Assembly (NCBI GenBank): GCA_031272035.1 | Contig: JAISUO010000114.1 | Coordinates: 1 to 55,507 of the forward strand | From: Synergistaceae bacterium | GTDB taxonomy: Bacteria > Synergistota > Synergistia > Synergistales > Aminobacteriaceae | Reading direction: 5' to 3' | Length of the DNA: 55,507 nt | Shown here: positions 1-7,777 of the stretch, in pieces | How positions within the stretch are numbered: the stretch's first letter is position 1 | Layout: the number at the start of each line of letters is the position of its first letter | Program-made: the position numbers and the translations under genes | Notes under the pieces: generated by a model | The model's database searches: none | What the model was told of the DNA's origin: nothing | Seen by the model: only the letters and a program-made list of their open reading frames with translations

Positions 1-317
1 TTGTTGATTTTGTGAAGCACCACCAGGTTTTCGTTGTCGGCGTCGTATTCCGTTTTCATTTTGGTGAAGACGGCGACGAAGTCCGCGTGCATCTTTTTAT
101 GGGCGGCCGCCTTCGGGTAAGCCGACTGGATATGCAGCTCCTGCTCGTCGTGAAAGTGTTTCTTCACGTATTCCCCCAAAAATTTTAAAGTTTGAGGAAA
201 GCGGGATTTGTTGTTGTTATCGGAAAGAATGTCGATTTGTTTGAAAAGCTCTTTGTGTTGAGTGTCGATAAAAGGAACTCCGACTTCCAGTGTTTTATCC
301 CAAAGCATGTCCATCAT
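1..317 (-). CDS. bacteriohemerythrin (3' end cut off by window edge)
   Basis: Reading the minus strand from ATG at 317 gives a protein beginning MMDMLWDKTLEVGV, followed by the hemerythrin signature FIDTQHKEL and, later, a KKHFHDEQEL segment with two more di-iron ligands (His and Glu). About 105 residues are visible and the frame is still open at base 1. The final HxxxD ligand pair of the family would lie beyond the window. Bacteriohemerythrins are small four-helix di-iron proteins that bind O2 in the cytoplasm or sit at the C-terminus of chemoreceptors. Here the domain starts at residue 1, so it is a stand-alone protein. A purine-rich AGAAAGAG lies just upstream of the start. A promoter candidate lies at 361-389. 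Confidence 0.85.
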   Translation of the reverse strand, partial: MMDMLWDKTLEVGVPFIDTQHKELFKQIDILSDNNNKSRFPQTLKFLGEYVKKHFHDEQELHIQSAYPKAAAHKKMHADFVAVFTKMKTEYDADNENLVVLHKIN

Positions 318-360
318 CTCTTTCTGTTCAGTGTATCGACGTTAAAGAAATTTAATTATT

Positions 361-389
361 TATGTATATACCATATCCCTCTTTAACAA
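361..389 (-). promoter_or_regulatory. candidate promoter for the hemerythrin gene
   Basis: On the minus strand a TTGTTA hexamer (384-389) is separated by 17 bases from TACATA (361-366), in an AT-rich gap just upstream of the start at 317. The -10 match is modest and an overlapping TATACA gives a 15-base spacing. Confidence 0.35.
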
Positions 390-437
390 ACCATCCGAAA
401 ATACGTATTCCAGTATTATCTATGTATGCCGGTCAAC

Positions 438-466
438 TGTAAAACGGGCAGCCAAAGGCCGCCCGT
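438..466 (-). terminator. rho-independent terminator after the NarL-type regulator
   Basis: On the minus strand a 10-bp stem (444-453 with 457-466, including one G-U pair) closes a 3-base loop and runs into four T residues (plus-strand A at 441-444). It lies about 40 bases after the stop of the response regulator at 504. Confidence 0.75.
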
Positions 467-503
467 CAGGAGAGATATTAGCGTAAAAGTTCCAAAAAAT
501 GGG

Positions 504-1283
504 TCAGGGAGATGTGGTTTCTGCAGAGGTTTCTTCTTTGTTTCCGTTTTCTGTTTTTTCTCCTGGCTCTTCTTTGACCTCGTCTTCTCCCTCTCCTGCG
601 GCGGTGTCGGTACCGAGAACCTGCTCCAGCGTGTCGGGGCTGAGCTGAGCGAACCCCACCTTCCAGGCCATGACCGCCGCCTGGGTGCGATCTCGAACGT
701 CCAGCTTCTTCAGCATGTGGCTCACGTGATTTTTGACGGTTTTTTCGGATAAAACCATCCGTTTGGCCACCTCGTTGTTGCTGAGCCCCTGAGCCAGCCA
801 GTAGAGAATTTCTTTTTCCCGGGGCGTCAGTCCGTCCAGCAGGTCGTTGTTATTTTTGCGCCTGGCGAAACTTGTCATCAGTTTGCCCGCCACGCGCGGG
901 TCCACGTAGGACTGTCCGCGGCTCACGCAGCGAATGGCGGCAACCAGTTCCGCCCGTCCCGAGGATTTCAGAACGAATCCCAAAACGCCTTCCGTGGAAA
1001 GCGTCGCCAGACATTCCTCGTCGTCGTAGGCGCTGATGGCGATGAGCGCCGTCCGGATTTTCAGGTTGTTGAGGTCCCGCACGAGCTGAATGCCGTCGCT
1101 GCGGGGCATGTTGATATCAAAAAGGACAATGTCCGGAAGATGTTCCTGGATCATCATCAGAGCTTCTATTCCGTCCTCCGCTTCGGCGACGACGTGAAGA
1201 TCCGGCTCCAATTCCAGGATTTTGCGAAGTCCGTCTCTGAAGAGCTTATGATCGTCCACTATGATGACTTTTAACACCTTCAC
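504..1283 (-). CDS. NarL/FixJ-family response regulator (REC + LuxR HTH)
   Basis: A 259-residue two-domain response regulator, a phosphorylation-dependent transcription factor. The N-terminal receiver domain (about residues 4-120) has the acidic pair D10/D11, phospho-acceptor D56 in FDINMP, S84 and K106. A LuxR/NarL helix-turn-helix follows (about 148-210, with LTPREKEILYWLAQG and the recognition region SEKTVKNHVSHML). The last 45 or so residues form an acidic, Glu/Thr-rich tail beyond the usual family length of about 215. The start is GTG at 1283, preceded by AGGAGGACA. No histidine kinase is adjacent, so it is an orphan regulator here with an unknown partner. It has its own promoter (1357-1385) and terminator (438-466), so it is probably monocistronic. 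Confidence 0.92.
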   Translation of the reverse strand: MKVLKVIIVDDHKLFRDGLRKILELEPDLHVVAEAEDGIEALMMIQEHLPDIVLFDINMPRSDGIQLVRDLNNLKIRTALIAISAYDDEECLATLSTEGVLGFVLKSSGRAELVAAIRCVSRGQSYVDPRVAGKLMTSFARRKNNNDLLDGLTPREKEILYWLAQGLSNNEVAKRMVLSEKTVKNHVSHMLKKLDVRDRTQAAVMAWKVGFAQLSPDTLEQVLGTDTAAGEGEDEVKEEPGEKTENGNKEETSAETTSP

Positions 1284-1356
1284 TGTCCTCCTGTCATGCT
1301 CGGCAGAAACGGCTGCACTTCCTGCAGATAAATTACGTTATAGGACTCAGGGCCTA

Positions 1357-1385
1357 ATTATAATGTACCATTTGGGGTAAAACAA
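1357..1385 (-). promoter_or_regulatory. sigma70-type promoter for the response regulator
   Basis: The minus strand carries TTGTTT (1380-1385), exactly 17 bases, then a consensus TATAAT (1357-1362). It lies about 75 bases upstream of the GTG start at 1283. Confidence 0.6.
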
Positions 1386-1413
1386 GCGTAACGGTTTTTC
1401 ATGCCCCTGTCGG

Positions 1414-1776
1414 TTATGTTTCCGTTTGGGCGTACTGCAGGACGGAAGACAGCGTGTCGATCAGCACCGATTTTTCCAGCCGCAGATAAACATCCCTCCC
1501 TGCTCTGCGACGCCCCAGCAGTCCGGCCTTTTCCAGCACCGCAAGGTGATGAGTGACGGAGGTGCGGCTGCAGGGGAAAAGATCGGCGATAGTCTTGATC
1601 GTCAGTTCTTCCCCGGGTTCAAATAACAACAATATGCGCTGTCGGGTTGCATCTCCCAAAGCATGCAGAATTTCCGCCGTATTGTGCCATTGAGCAGGCA
1701 ATTCTCTCAAATAGTGTGTTTTCATAATATCTGCAATATAATTAGACGTATCGGGACTGTCAATCATGAATATCAC
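1414..1776 (-). CDS. ArsR-family HTH transcriptional regulator
   Basis: A 120-residue winged-helix protein of the ArsR/SmtB type. Residues about 30-110 hold the fold: AEILHALGDATRQRILLLF, then the recognition helix CSRTSVTHHLAVLEKAGLL and the wing RRRAGRDVYLRLE. I see no clear CxC metal-binding site in the recognition-helix region (a single Cys in FPCSRTS), so the inducer is unknown. The GTG start at 1776 overlaps the stop of the dihydrouridine synthase gene (GTGA), which suggests translational coupling. An ATG three codons in (1767) is an alternative start. Confidence 0.85.
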   Translation of the reverse strand: MIFMIDSPDTSNYIADIMKTHYLRELPAQWHNTAEILHALGDATRQRILLLFEPGEELTIKTIADLFPCSRTSVTHHLAVLEKAGLLGRRRAGRDVYLRLEKSVLIDTLSSVLQYAQTET

Positions 1777-2795
1777 AGAGTTAGCGTTTCCGCGACGATG
1801 CTCCTTTGCAGAATTTCCAAAAGCTCTTCTACCTCTCTGGCGGCTCCCAGACGACGCCGGAGTTCCGAAGCGCCGGGGATTCCTCTGAGCGTTCCACCGG
1901 CCAGGCGCTTGAGCAGAACGACCGCCAGCCGGGGACCGCAGACGGCTTTTGCGCTTTCTCCCAGGGTTTTCAGGCGTTCGATTTGCCGTTCCGCTCCGGG
2001 AAAGACCTGTTCATCCGGAATATCCCGGCCCAAAGCTCGAAGGGCCCGCGGGAAAAGGCAGGGGTCCAACAGAGCCCCCCGGGCCAGCATCACGCCGACG
2101 CAGCCCATATTTTTGTACTCCAGAACGTCCTCAACGGTGTAAACGTCGCCGCTGGCGCTGATTTTTCCCGGAAAACGACAAGCGGCGGACTTCACCGTGG
2201 TTCGGTCGCCGCGTCCCTCGTAACGCTGGGCCGCCGTGCGTCCGTGGATGCAGACGTTATCCGCTCCCGCTTCGATAAGCCCCTCTACAAAGCGCAGGGT
2301 TTCCCCCAGGTCTGCGGCAATGCGACGAATTTTTATCCACACCGGAAGCCCCAGAGTTTTCAGTCCGCGAGTCATTTCGAAGGCCGTCCGGGGCTCGTGA
2401 AGCAGAGCGGCGCCGGCCCCGTGTTTCATGACTTTGGGCATGGGGCAGGCCATATTGATTCCCAGCGCCGCGAAGGCGAGGCTGTCCCGCGAATCTTCCG
2501 GGTTCTGCCTGTGGGCGAGGGCCGCCTCTCCGCCTCGGACCAGCGTGTCGGCGTCACTGCAAAACAGCTGCAGCACCACCGGTCCTTCATCGGGCAGGAG
2601 CCGCAGCATGCTCAGGGTTTTTGCGTTGTTGCGGACCAGTCCCGCGCAGCTGACCATTTCGGTATGGGTCAGTCCCGCGCCGAGACGGGAAAAAAACTGC
2701 CGGACCGGCGGCATTGTCAGTCCGGCCAGAGGCGCGAGCCAGAGTTCGTTGTCCAGGGACAGCCCGCCGGCGTCAGTTCGCGCGGTTTCGTTCAT
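1773..2795 (-). CDS. tRNA-dihydrouridine synthase (Dus family)
   Basis: A 340-residue FMN-dependent TIM-barrel enzyme that reduces uridine to dihydrouridine in the tRNA D-arm. APLAGLTMPPVRQF (21-34) is the FMN-binding start. NMACPMPKV contains the catalytic Cys (C117) in the family N-x-x-C-P motif. IKIR (K155) and IHGRT (H184) follow the barrel order. The segment ISASGDVYTVED and the C-terminal helical region are as expected. The start lies inside the end of coaX (23-base overlap) without its own Shine-Dalgarno site, so it is likely translationally coupled. The DusA/B/C subtype cannot be assigned securely; a DusB-like family member is the safest reading. Confidence 0.9.
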   Translation of the reverse strand: MNETARTDAGGLSLDNELWLAPLAGLTMPPVRQFFSRLGAGLTHTEMVSCAGLVRNNAKTLSMLRLLPDEGPVVLQLFCSDADTLVRGGEAALAHRQNPEDSRDSLAFAALGINMACPMPKVMKHGAGAALLHEPRTAFEMTRGLKTLGLPVWIKIRRIAADLGETLRFVEGLIEAGADNVCIHGRTAAQRYEGRGDRTTVKSAACRFPGKISASGDVYTVEDVLEYKNMGCVGVMLARGALLDPCLFPRALRALGRDIPDEQVFPGAERQIERLKTLGESAKAVCGPRLAVVLLKRLAGGTLRGIPGASELRRRLGAAREVEELLEILQRSIVAETLTL

Positions 2796-3540
2796 GAATG
2801 AGACGCAGACCGTCCAGCGTCAGCCAGGTATCGACGTAGTCGATGGATTTCGCGATCTTCGCCATAAGCTCCGCGTGACCTCCCGTGGCCACCACCTTCG
2901 CGGGGTATCCGAGCTCTTTCCGAATCAGGTCCACCAGATGGTCGGTCAGGCCGGCGTTGCCGTACAGGATGCCGGACTGGATGGATTCGTTCGTATTGGA
3001 GCCAATGACGGAGGGGGGAACTTCCAGCCCCACTCTGGGCAGTTTTGAGGCTCGGCCGAAAAGAGCCTCGATTCCGGAGATGAGTCCGGGGGCGATAACC
3101 CCTCCCAGATAGGCCCCGTCCGGGGAGACCACGTCGAAGGTGATGGCCGTGCCGTAATCGGCGATGATCAGGGGCGCGCCGTATTTGTGGCGTCCCCCCA
3201 CGGCGTTGACGATTCGGTCCGCTCCCACGTCCCGGGGGGCGGCGTAGCGGATTTCCATGCCGGTGTCGATGAAGGCGTTCACCCTCAGGCAGTCCACGGC
3301 GAAATAGGTTTTGATGGCCCCGCAGATGGGAATATCCAGAGGGGGAACGACGCTGGACAGTATGGCGCTGTCGATCTGTCCGGGCTTCACTCCGATGGTG
3401 GAAAGAAGGGTCAGCAGATAAACTCCAAATTCGTCCGACGTGTGCAGGGTAGACGACAAGCGCCAGTGACTGATGAGTTTCTCGCCATCAAAAACACCCA
3501 CAACCGTCGTCGTGTTTCCCGTATCCATAACCAGCAGCAT
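2773..3540 (-). CDS. coaX: type III pantothenate kinase
   Basis: A 255-residue ASKHA-fold kinase catalysing the first step of CoA synthesis, pantothenate to 4'-phosphopantothenate. Residues 4-10 (VMDTGNT) form the phosphate-1 loop with the first catalytic Asp. RDVGADRI (about 103-111) holds the catalytic Asp of the type III family. IADYGTAITFD is the second phosphate loop and VVATGG the adenosine loop. The length matches the family. GAGGAGG sits 7 bases before the ATG at 3540. The comEC-like gene lies immediately upstream and dus overlaps the 3' end, so this is one minus-strand operon. panB of the same pathway lies 1.7 kb further upstream. Confidence 0.95.
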   Translation of the reverse strand: MLLVMDTGNTTTVVGVFDGEKLISHWRLSSTLHTSDEFGVYLLTLLSTIGVKPGQIDSAILSSVVPPLDIPICGAIKTYFAVDCLRVNAFIDTGMEIRYAAPRDVGADRIVNAVGGRHKYGAPLIIADYGTAITFDVVSPDGAYLGGVIAPGLISGIEALFGRASKLPRVGLEVPPSVIGSNTNESIQSGILYGNAGLTDHLVDLIRKELGYPAKVVATGGHAELMAKIAKSIDYVDTWLTLDGLRLIHERNRAN

Positions 3541-3603
3541 TTCGAATCCTCCTCGTTCACTGTGAATCTTTTCGGGGTTAAGTATAGCAGAGCCGCGGGT
3601 GGG

Positions 3604-5094
3604 TCATATCGCGAACAGAAGAAACGCCGCCACACTTCCCATGGGGGCCAGAAGGGCGATTCTCCGCCAGGGGACGAGGAGGGCGCGGCAGAAGATCGCG
3701 ATGAACGCCACCGTGCAGCAGTGGACGAGAAACGGGTTCCAGAGGATCTGCCAGGGAAGCAGCTGAACGATGCCCTCGGCGGCGGTCTCCCAGAGGGCGA
3801 AAAGTCCTTCCACGGCCTGCAGAGGAAAGCCCATCCCCGGCAGGTTGAGCAGGTGCAGGGCCACGGTCAGAGATGCGGCGGTCAGGACGACCCCGAAGAA
3901 ATCGGCGGCAAAAACGTTGATGAGCAGCCCGGCCAGAGGAACGGAGCCGAAGGACCAGGAGGTTTGGGGATAAGTTGACGCCCAGAGCAGGGGGCTGAAG
4001 GCGAAAAAACGAAGACACGGATGACGGCCCAGCGTTCCCCGTTCCAGAAGGGTGGCGATGGCGAAAGCGGCCAGGACAGACAGACGCCACCCCACGTCGT
4101 AAAATCGAAATGGAGATTCCAGCAGGAGCAGAACCGCCGCCAGAGAGACGGAGTTGATGGTGGAGGCCGGGCGTCCGGCGATTTCTCCCAACAGAGCGAT
4201 CTGAATCATCATTCCCGCGCGCAGGGCGCTGGCCGAGGCTCCGGTGGAAAAAACGTAGAACCACATCAAAAAACTCAGGCAGAGCGTCCTGATTTTTCCC
4301 CGCCGAAACACCCAGGACGCCAGTTTCATCAGAAGCCCCACGTGGAAGCCGGACACCGCCAGAAGATGACTGGTTCCCGTGAGCCGGTGCCTCTCGTTCA
4401 GGGATTTGTCCCGTTTGCCCGTCCAGGCGGCGTTGAGGTAAGCACCCGTCAGTCGGGGCAAATGCAGAGTCAGAGATCGGTAAAGAACGTAACGCCAGCG
4501 ATGAATGTTGAAAAAGGGGGCTTTCGAGTTCAGAGCGAAACAATTCCGGCCCTCTTCCGGAAGAATCTTATATCCTGCCGAGCCCAGGTATGCCGTCATG
4601 TCCCGGGCCCGCCAGTAAAGATCTTCCCGAAACCCGTTTTTCGAAGGAGTGTTTTTGAAGGGCCGGGGAACGCCTTCGATATGAACGAGCTGTCCCTCGG
4701 CCAGTTCGGCGAAGGGCAGCCTCAGCACGAATCCCCCCTGGCGGGTTTCTACCGAAACGGAGTACAGACGTCCCCAGGGGCGGCTTTCCACCACGATTCC
4801 CTCCGTCTTCAGGAAAGAGGGAAGGACGGGAGGGCGGGTCAGGGAAAAGGCGATCCGGATGGAGCAGACCAGGGTGGCGAGAAGGGTGAGTACGGCTATC
4901 TGCGGGTGATTTCTGGAAATCTCCGTGCCGGTCAGAACAATCAGTACGATGGCCGTTGCCAGAGCCATGGAGGGCACAACCCACCAGAGGGCGACGTTGG
5001 AAAAACGGCCGGACACGCCCATTGCCGCGACAAGTCCGGCCAGTACCGGCAGAAAAGGAGCTCTGGAAAGAATTTGCATGATTTGTAACCGCAT
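3604..5094 (-). CDS. ComEC/Rec2-type membrane protein, short form
   Basis: A 496-residue polytopic membrane protein. The N-terminal 200 residues include two or three hydrophobic segments and an OB-like soluble region (VVESRPWGRLYSV, LVHIEGVPRP) as in the DUF4131 part of ComEC. Residues about 225-470 contain the competence-domain hallmark LTGTSHLLAVSGFHVGLL followed by many transmembrane segments. Full ComEC proteins (about 700-800 aa) end in a metallo-beta-lactamase-like domain. This one stops after the membrane domain and no such domain follows in the next gene. Known ComEC transports single-stranded DNA inward during transformation; whether this short version does so is unclear. The first ATG directly abuts GAGGAG, and M6 (5079) is an alternative start. 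Confidence 0.85.
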   Translation of the reverse strand: MRLQIMQILSRAPFLPVLAGLVAAMGVSGRFSNVALWWVVPSMALATAIVLIVLTGTEISRNHPQIAVLTLLATLVCSIRIAFSLTRPPVLPSFLKTEGIVVESRPWGRLYSVSVETRQGGFVLRLPFAELAEGQLVHIEGVPRPFKNTPSKNGFREDLYWRARDMTAYLGSAGYKILPEEGRNCFALNSKAPFFNIHRWRYVLYRSLTLHLPRLTGAYLNAAWTGKRDKSLNERHRLTGTSHLLAVSGFHVGLLMKLASWVFRRGKIRTLCLSFLMWFYVFSTGASASALRAGMMIQIALLGEIAGRPASTINSVSLAAVLLLLESPFRFYDVGWRLSVLAAFAIATLLERGTLGRHPCLRFFAFSPLLWASTYPQTSWSFGSVPLAGLLINVFAADFFGVVLTAASLTVALHLLNLPGMGFPLQAVEGLFALWETAAEGIVQLLPWQILWNPFLVHCCTVAFIAIFCRALLVPWRRIALLAPMGSVAAFLLFAI

Positions 5095-5272
5095 CTCCTC
5101 AAAAAATATTGCCGCCCCGGGAATTTACTCTCATTTCCGGAGGGAACGCGAGAGATGCCGCGCAGACTGCGCAATACAGCGAATTTTAAATTTTATTTCC
5201 GGCTTTTAAAGCCTTTTACGACCCCAGTCGTCAGTTAATAAAGTTTAATATCGACGACTTCGGGCGAAAACG

Positions 5273-6133
5273 TTATTTTTTCTCGTATTCTTTCAGAACT
5301 TTGGCGTATTCTTCTTCGCAGCCCTTGCGAATGTGATAGACATGTTCTTCACCGGGGAACTTCTGATTGCGAACGTCGTCCACGTAGGCCTTGAAGGCGT
5401 TGGTGACGACTTCCGCCACGTTGGCGTATTTTTTGACGAATTTGGGAGTGAAGGCCTGGAACTGGCCCAGCATGTCTCCGCAGATGATGAGCTGGCCATC
5501 GCAGGGCAGCCCCGCGCCGATGGAGTACACGGGAATGGAAAGCCGCTTCGTGATGAACTCCGTCAGCTCGGGAGGAATCCCCTCCAACAGCAGGGTATAG
5601 GCCCCCGCCCGCTCTACGGCCAGAGCGTCTTCGATCACGTAACGGGCCGACTCCGGAGTCACTCCCTGGGCCTTGAATCCGCCCATGGGGCCGGAGCTTT
5701 GAGGCGTAAGACCGATGTGTCCGCAGACCAGAACGCCGCTTTCCGCGATGGCTTTGATGCGGCTCTCCACCCGGACGCCGCCCTCAAGTTTTACCGCGTC
5801 CATGTCCGCTTCCTTGAAAAAGCGGATGGCGTTGGCCACGGCCAGCTCGTCAGAAATCTGATAGGAACCGAAGGGCATGTCTCCCATGACGAAGGTGTTG
5901 GGGGCGCCCCGGCGAACGGCCTGACAATGGCGGATGCAGTCGTCCATCGTGACGGGGATGGTGCCGGAATAACCGAGCACGACCATTCCCAGCGAGTCGC
6001 CCACAAGGATCATGTCCATACCTGCCGCCTCGGCGAAGGAAGCCGTCGGATAGTCGTAGGCCGTGATCCAGGTAACCTTTTCACCCTTTTTCTTCATTTC
6101 CAAAAACTCAAGACGTCCTTTTTTCTTTGCCAC
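5273..6133 (-). CDS. panB: 3-methyl-2-oxobutanoate hydroxymethyltransferase
   Basis: A 286-residue ketopantoate hydroxymethyltransferase that transfers a formyl-derived carbon from methylene-THF to 2-oxoisovalerate in pantothenate synthesis. Family landmarks are ITAYDYPTA, the metal-binding MILVGDSLGMVVLGY, MGDMPFGSY, AVKLEGG, CGHIGLTPQS, the catalytic-Glu segment LLLEGIP and the C-terminal IGAGLPCDGQLII with the conserved GQF block. It is slightly longer than the E. coli enzyme (264 aa) because of a Lys-rich N-terminus and a C-terminal tail. Start GTG with AAGGAG 10 bases upstream. No panC or panD follows; the gene appears to stand alone. Confidence 0.96.
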   Translation of the reverse strand: MAKKKGRLEFLEMKKKGEKVTWITAYDYPTASFAEAAGMDMILVGDSLGMVVLGYSGTIPVTMDDCIRHCQAVRRGAPNTFVMGDMPFGSYQISDELAVANAIRFFKEADMDAVKLEGGVRVESRIKAIAESGVLVCGHIGLTPQSSGPMGGFKAQGVTPESARYVIEDALAVERAGAYTLLLEGIPPELTEFITKRLSIPVYSIGAGLPCDGQLIICGDMLGQFQAFTPKFVKKYANVAEVVTNAFKAYVDDVRNQKFPGEEHVYHIRKGCEEEYAKVLKEYEKK

Positions 6134-6402
6134 TCCACAGACACTCCTTTCACTGATAAAACCACCTGAAACACACTGTCAAACACACTCCACAACCAGA
6201 TAACCCGAATAAATCACCAATAACACGCAAATAAACCAAACAAAGACGGTGAGAATTTCTTCTCCTCGTCTTTGCAAACTATGCGGATTCTATTTTACAC
6301 GATTTACATGCTTTATGTCATGTCGACTGCAGAGATACCGGGGTGCGTCGGGGGGTTGTTCCATGGACGCGTCTTTTCCAGGGGAGAAGCCTCTTTTCTA
6401 AT
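6134..6402. other. AT-rich intergenic region upstream of panB
   Basis: A 269-base gap between two minus-strand genes. The half next to panB is AT-rich with short AACACAC repeats. A minus-strand promoter-like pair, TGACAT-type -35 (6316-6321) and TAAAAT -10 (6292-6297) with 18-base spacing, could drive panB. I see no convincing terminator for the trans-sulfuration gene and no riboswitch. Confidence 0.35.
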
Positions 6403-7611
6403 CTAAAGGCCTGTTTTCTCCAGGGCCTGCCGGAGGTCTTCGATGAGATCTTCCGTGTCCTCCAGCCCGATGCTCAGGCGGAAGAAGCCGTCGTGAAATT
6501 CTGCCGGATAGAGGTACTGTCGTTCGTCGTTTTCGCCGAGGAACACGATCAGGCTTTCGTCGTGACCCAGAGAAACGGCGGAAGTGACGATTTCCAGATG
6601 GCTGACAAAACGGTTGTGGGAATCGTGGTCGGCGCGAAGCCCGAAGGCCATGACGCCGCCGAAGCCGTTTTCCATCTGCCGGAGGGCTGTGGCGTGCCCG
6701 GAATGGCTTTCAAGGCCCGGATAGGCCACGAAGCGGACGGCTGGATGAGACTCCAGAAACTTTGCGACGGCGAGGGCGCTTTGATTGTGATGGCGCATAC
6801 GGATGGGGAGCGAAACGGCCCCGCGCATAATGAGCCAGGCGTTGAAGGGGCTGATTGCGCCTCCCTGGTTGACCATGGCCTCCGCCCGTATTTTGTCGAT
6901 CAGGGATTTTGCTCCGATCACCGCGCCGCCCATGGCGTCGCCGTGGCCGTTGATGTACTTCGTCAGGCTCTCCACGCACAGATCCGCCCCCAGCTCCAGA
7001 GGGCGCTGGTTGCAGGGAGAGGCGAAGGTATTGTCGACGGACAGAAGGGCTCCGGCGTCATGGGCGATTTTGGCCGCGGCTCGGATGTCGGTGATTTTCA
7101 GGGTGGGATTCGAAGGGGTTTCGATGTGGATCAGCTTCGTGTTGGGGCGGACGGCGGCTTTCACTTCTTCGAGGTTCGTGCTGTTCACCAGAGTCGTCTG
7201 AACTCCGTACTTTCCCGGCAGCAGTTCGTGCAGCAGACGGTAGGCCGCGATGTAGGTGCTGTCCGAAACGACCGCGTGGTCCCCGCTCTGCAGGAAGGTG
7301 AAAAACACCCCCGACAGAGCCGCCACCCCCGAGGCGAGCACGACGCAGTCCTCTCCCTCCTCCAGAGATGCGAGTTTTTCCTGCAAATATTGCTGATTCG
7401 CTCCTCCGTTGCGGGTATAGAGGTTGCCCGAGGCGCTGCTCCAGTTGAGATCCGAGGGGTCATAGGGCAGCGCGTAGCTGTTGGCCATGGTGATGGGTCT
7501 GCGGATCGCTCCGGTTTCTTTGTCGATTCCGTTTCCCACGTGCACGGAACGAGTCAGAAATCCACGTTTTTTCCCATTTTTCGCCGTTTCGCCTTCCGAC
7601 ATCTTTTTCAT
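6403..7611 (-). CDS. trans-sulfuration-family PLP enzyme (cystathionine synthase/lyase or methionine gamma-lyase type)
   Basis: A 402-residue Cys/Met-metabolism PLP-dependent enzyme. Visible landmarks are YTRNGGAN (Y65, R67 for the PLP phosphate of the neighbouring subunit), ASGVAALS (93-100), the ring-nitrogen Asp D193 in SVDNTFASP and the Schiff-base lysine K218 in SLTKYINGHGD. The family catalyses gamma- or beta-replacement/elimination on cystathionine, methionine or O-acyl-homoserine. Without a tree the exact reaction cannot be fixed. The extended N-terminus is Lys-rich. No methionine-biosynthesis neighbour or SAM riboswitch is seen, which leaves a catabolic methionine/cystathionine lyase role possible in an amino-acid fermenter. 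Confidence 0.9.
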   Translation of the reverse strand: MKKMSEGETAKNGKKRGFLTRSVHVGNGIDKETGAIRRPITMANSYALPYDPSDLNWSSASGNLYTRNGGANQQYLQEKLASLEEGEDCVVLASGVAALSGVFFTFLQSGDHAVVSDSTYIAAYRLLHELLPGKYGVQTTLVNSTNLEEVKAAVRPNTKLIHIETPSNPTLKITDIRAAAKIAHDAGALLSVDNTFASPCNQRPLELGADLCVESLTKYINGHGDAMGGAVIGAKSLIDKIRAEAMVNQGGAISPFNAWLIMRGAVSLPIRMRHHNQSALAVAKFLESHPAVRFVAYPGLESHSGHATALRQMENGFGGVMAFGLRADHDSHNRFVSHLEIVTSAVSLGHDESLIVFLGENDERQYLYPAEFHDGFFRLSIGLEDTEDLIEDLRQALEKTGL

Positions 7612-7695
7612 CCTTTCTTATTTAATAAAATATTTTCCTTATAAATAAAATAGTTTATCAGGCATTATTGTAGGAAAAGAAAAAGCCGCCGTCAA

Positions 7696-7742
7696 TAAAA
7701 AAAGACCGGCGGAAGCGAACAAGTACGCTTTTCGCCGGTCTT
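7696..7742 (-). terminator. terminator of the TRAP operon
   Basis: A perfect 10-bp inverted repeat (7702-7711 with 7733-7742) with a 21-base loop is followed on the minus strand by a run of T (plus-strand A at 7697-7703). It lies 36 bases after the dctM stop. Confidence 0.85.
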
Positions 7743-7777
7743 CCTGCGTTTCGAGAAAGGTCGTTCCGAAGGAGGAG

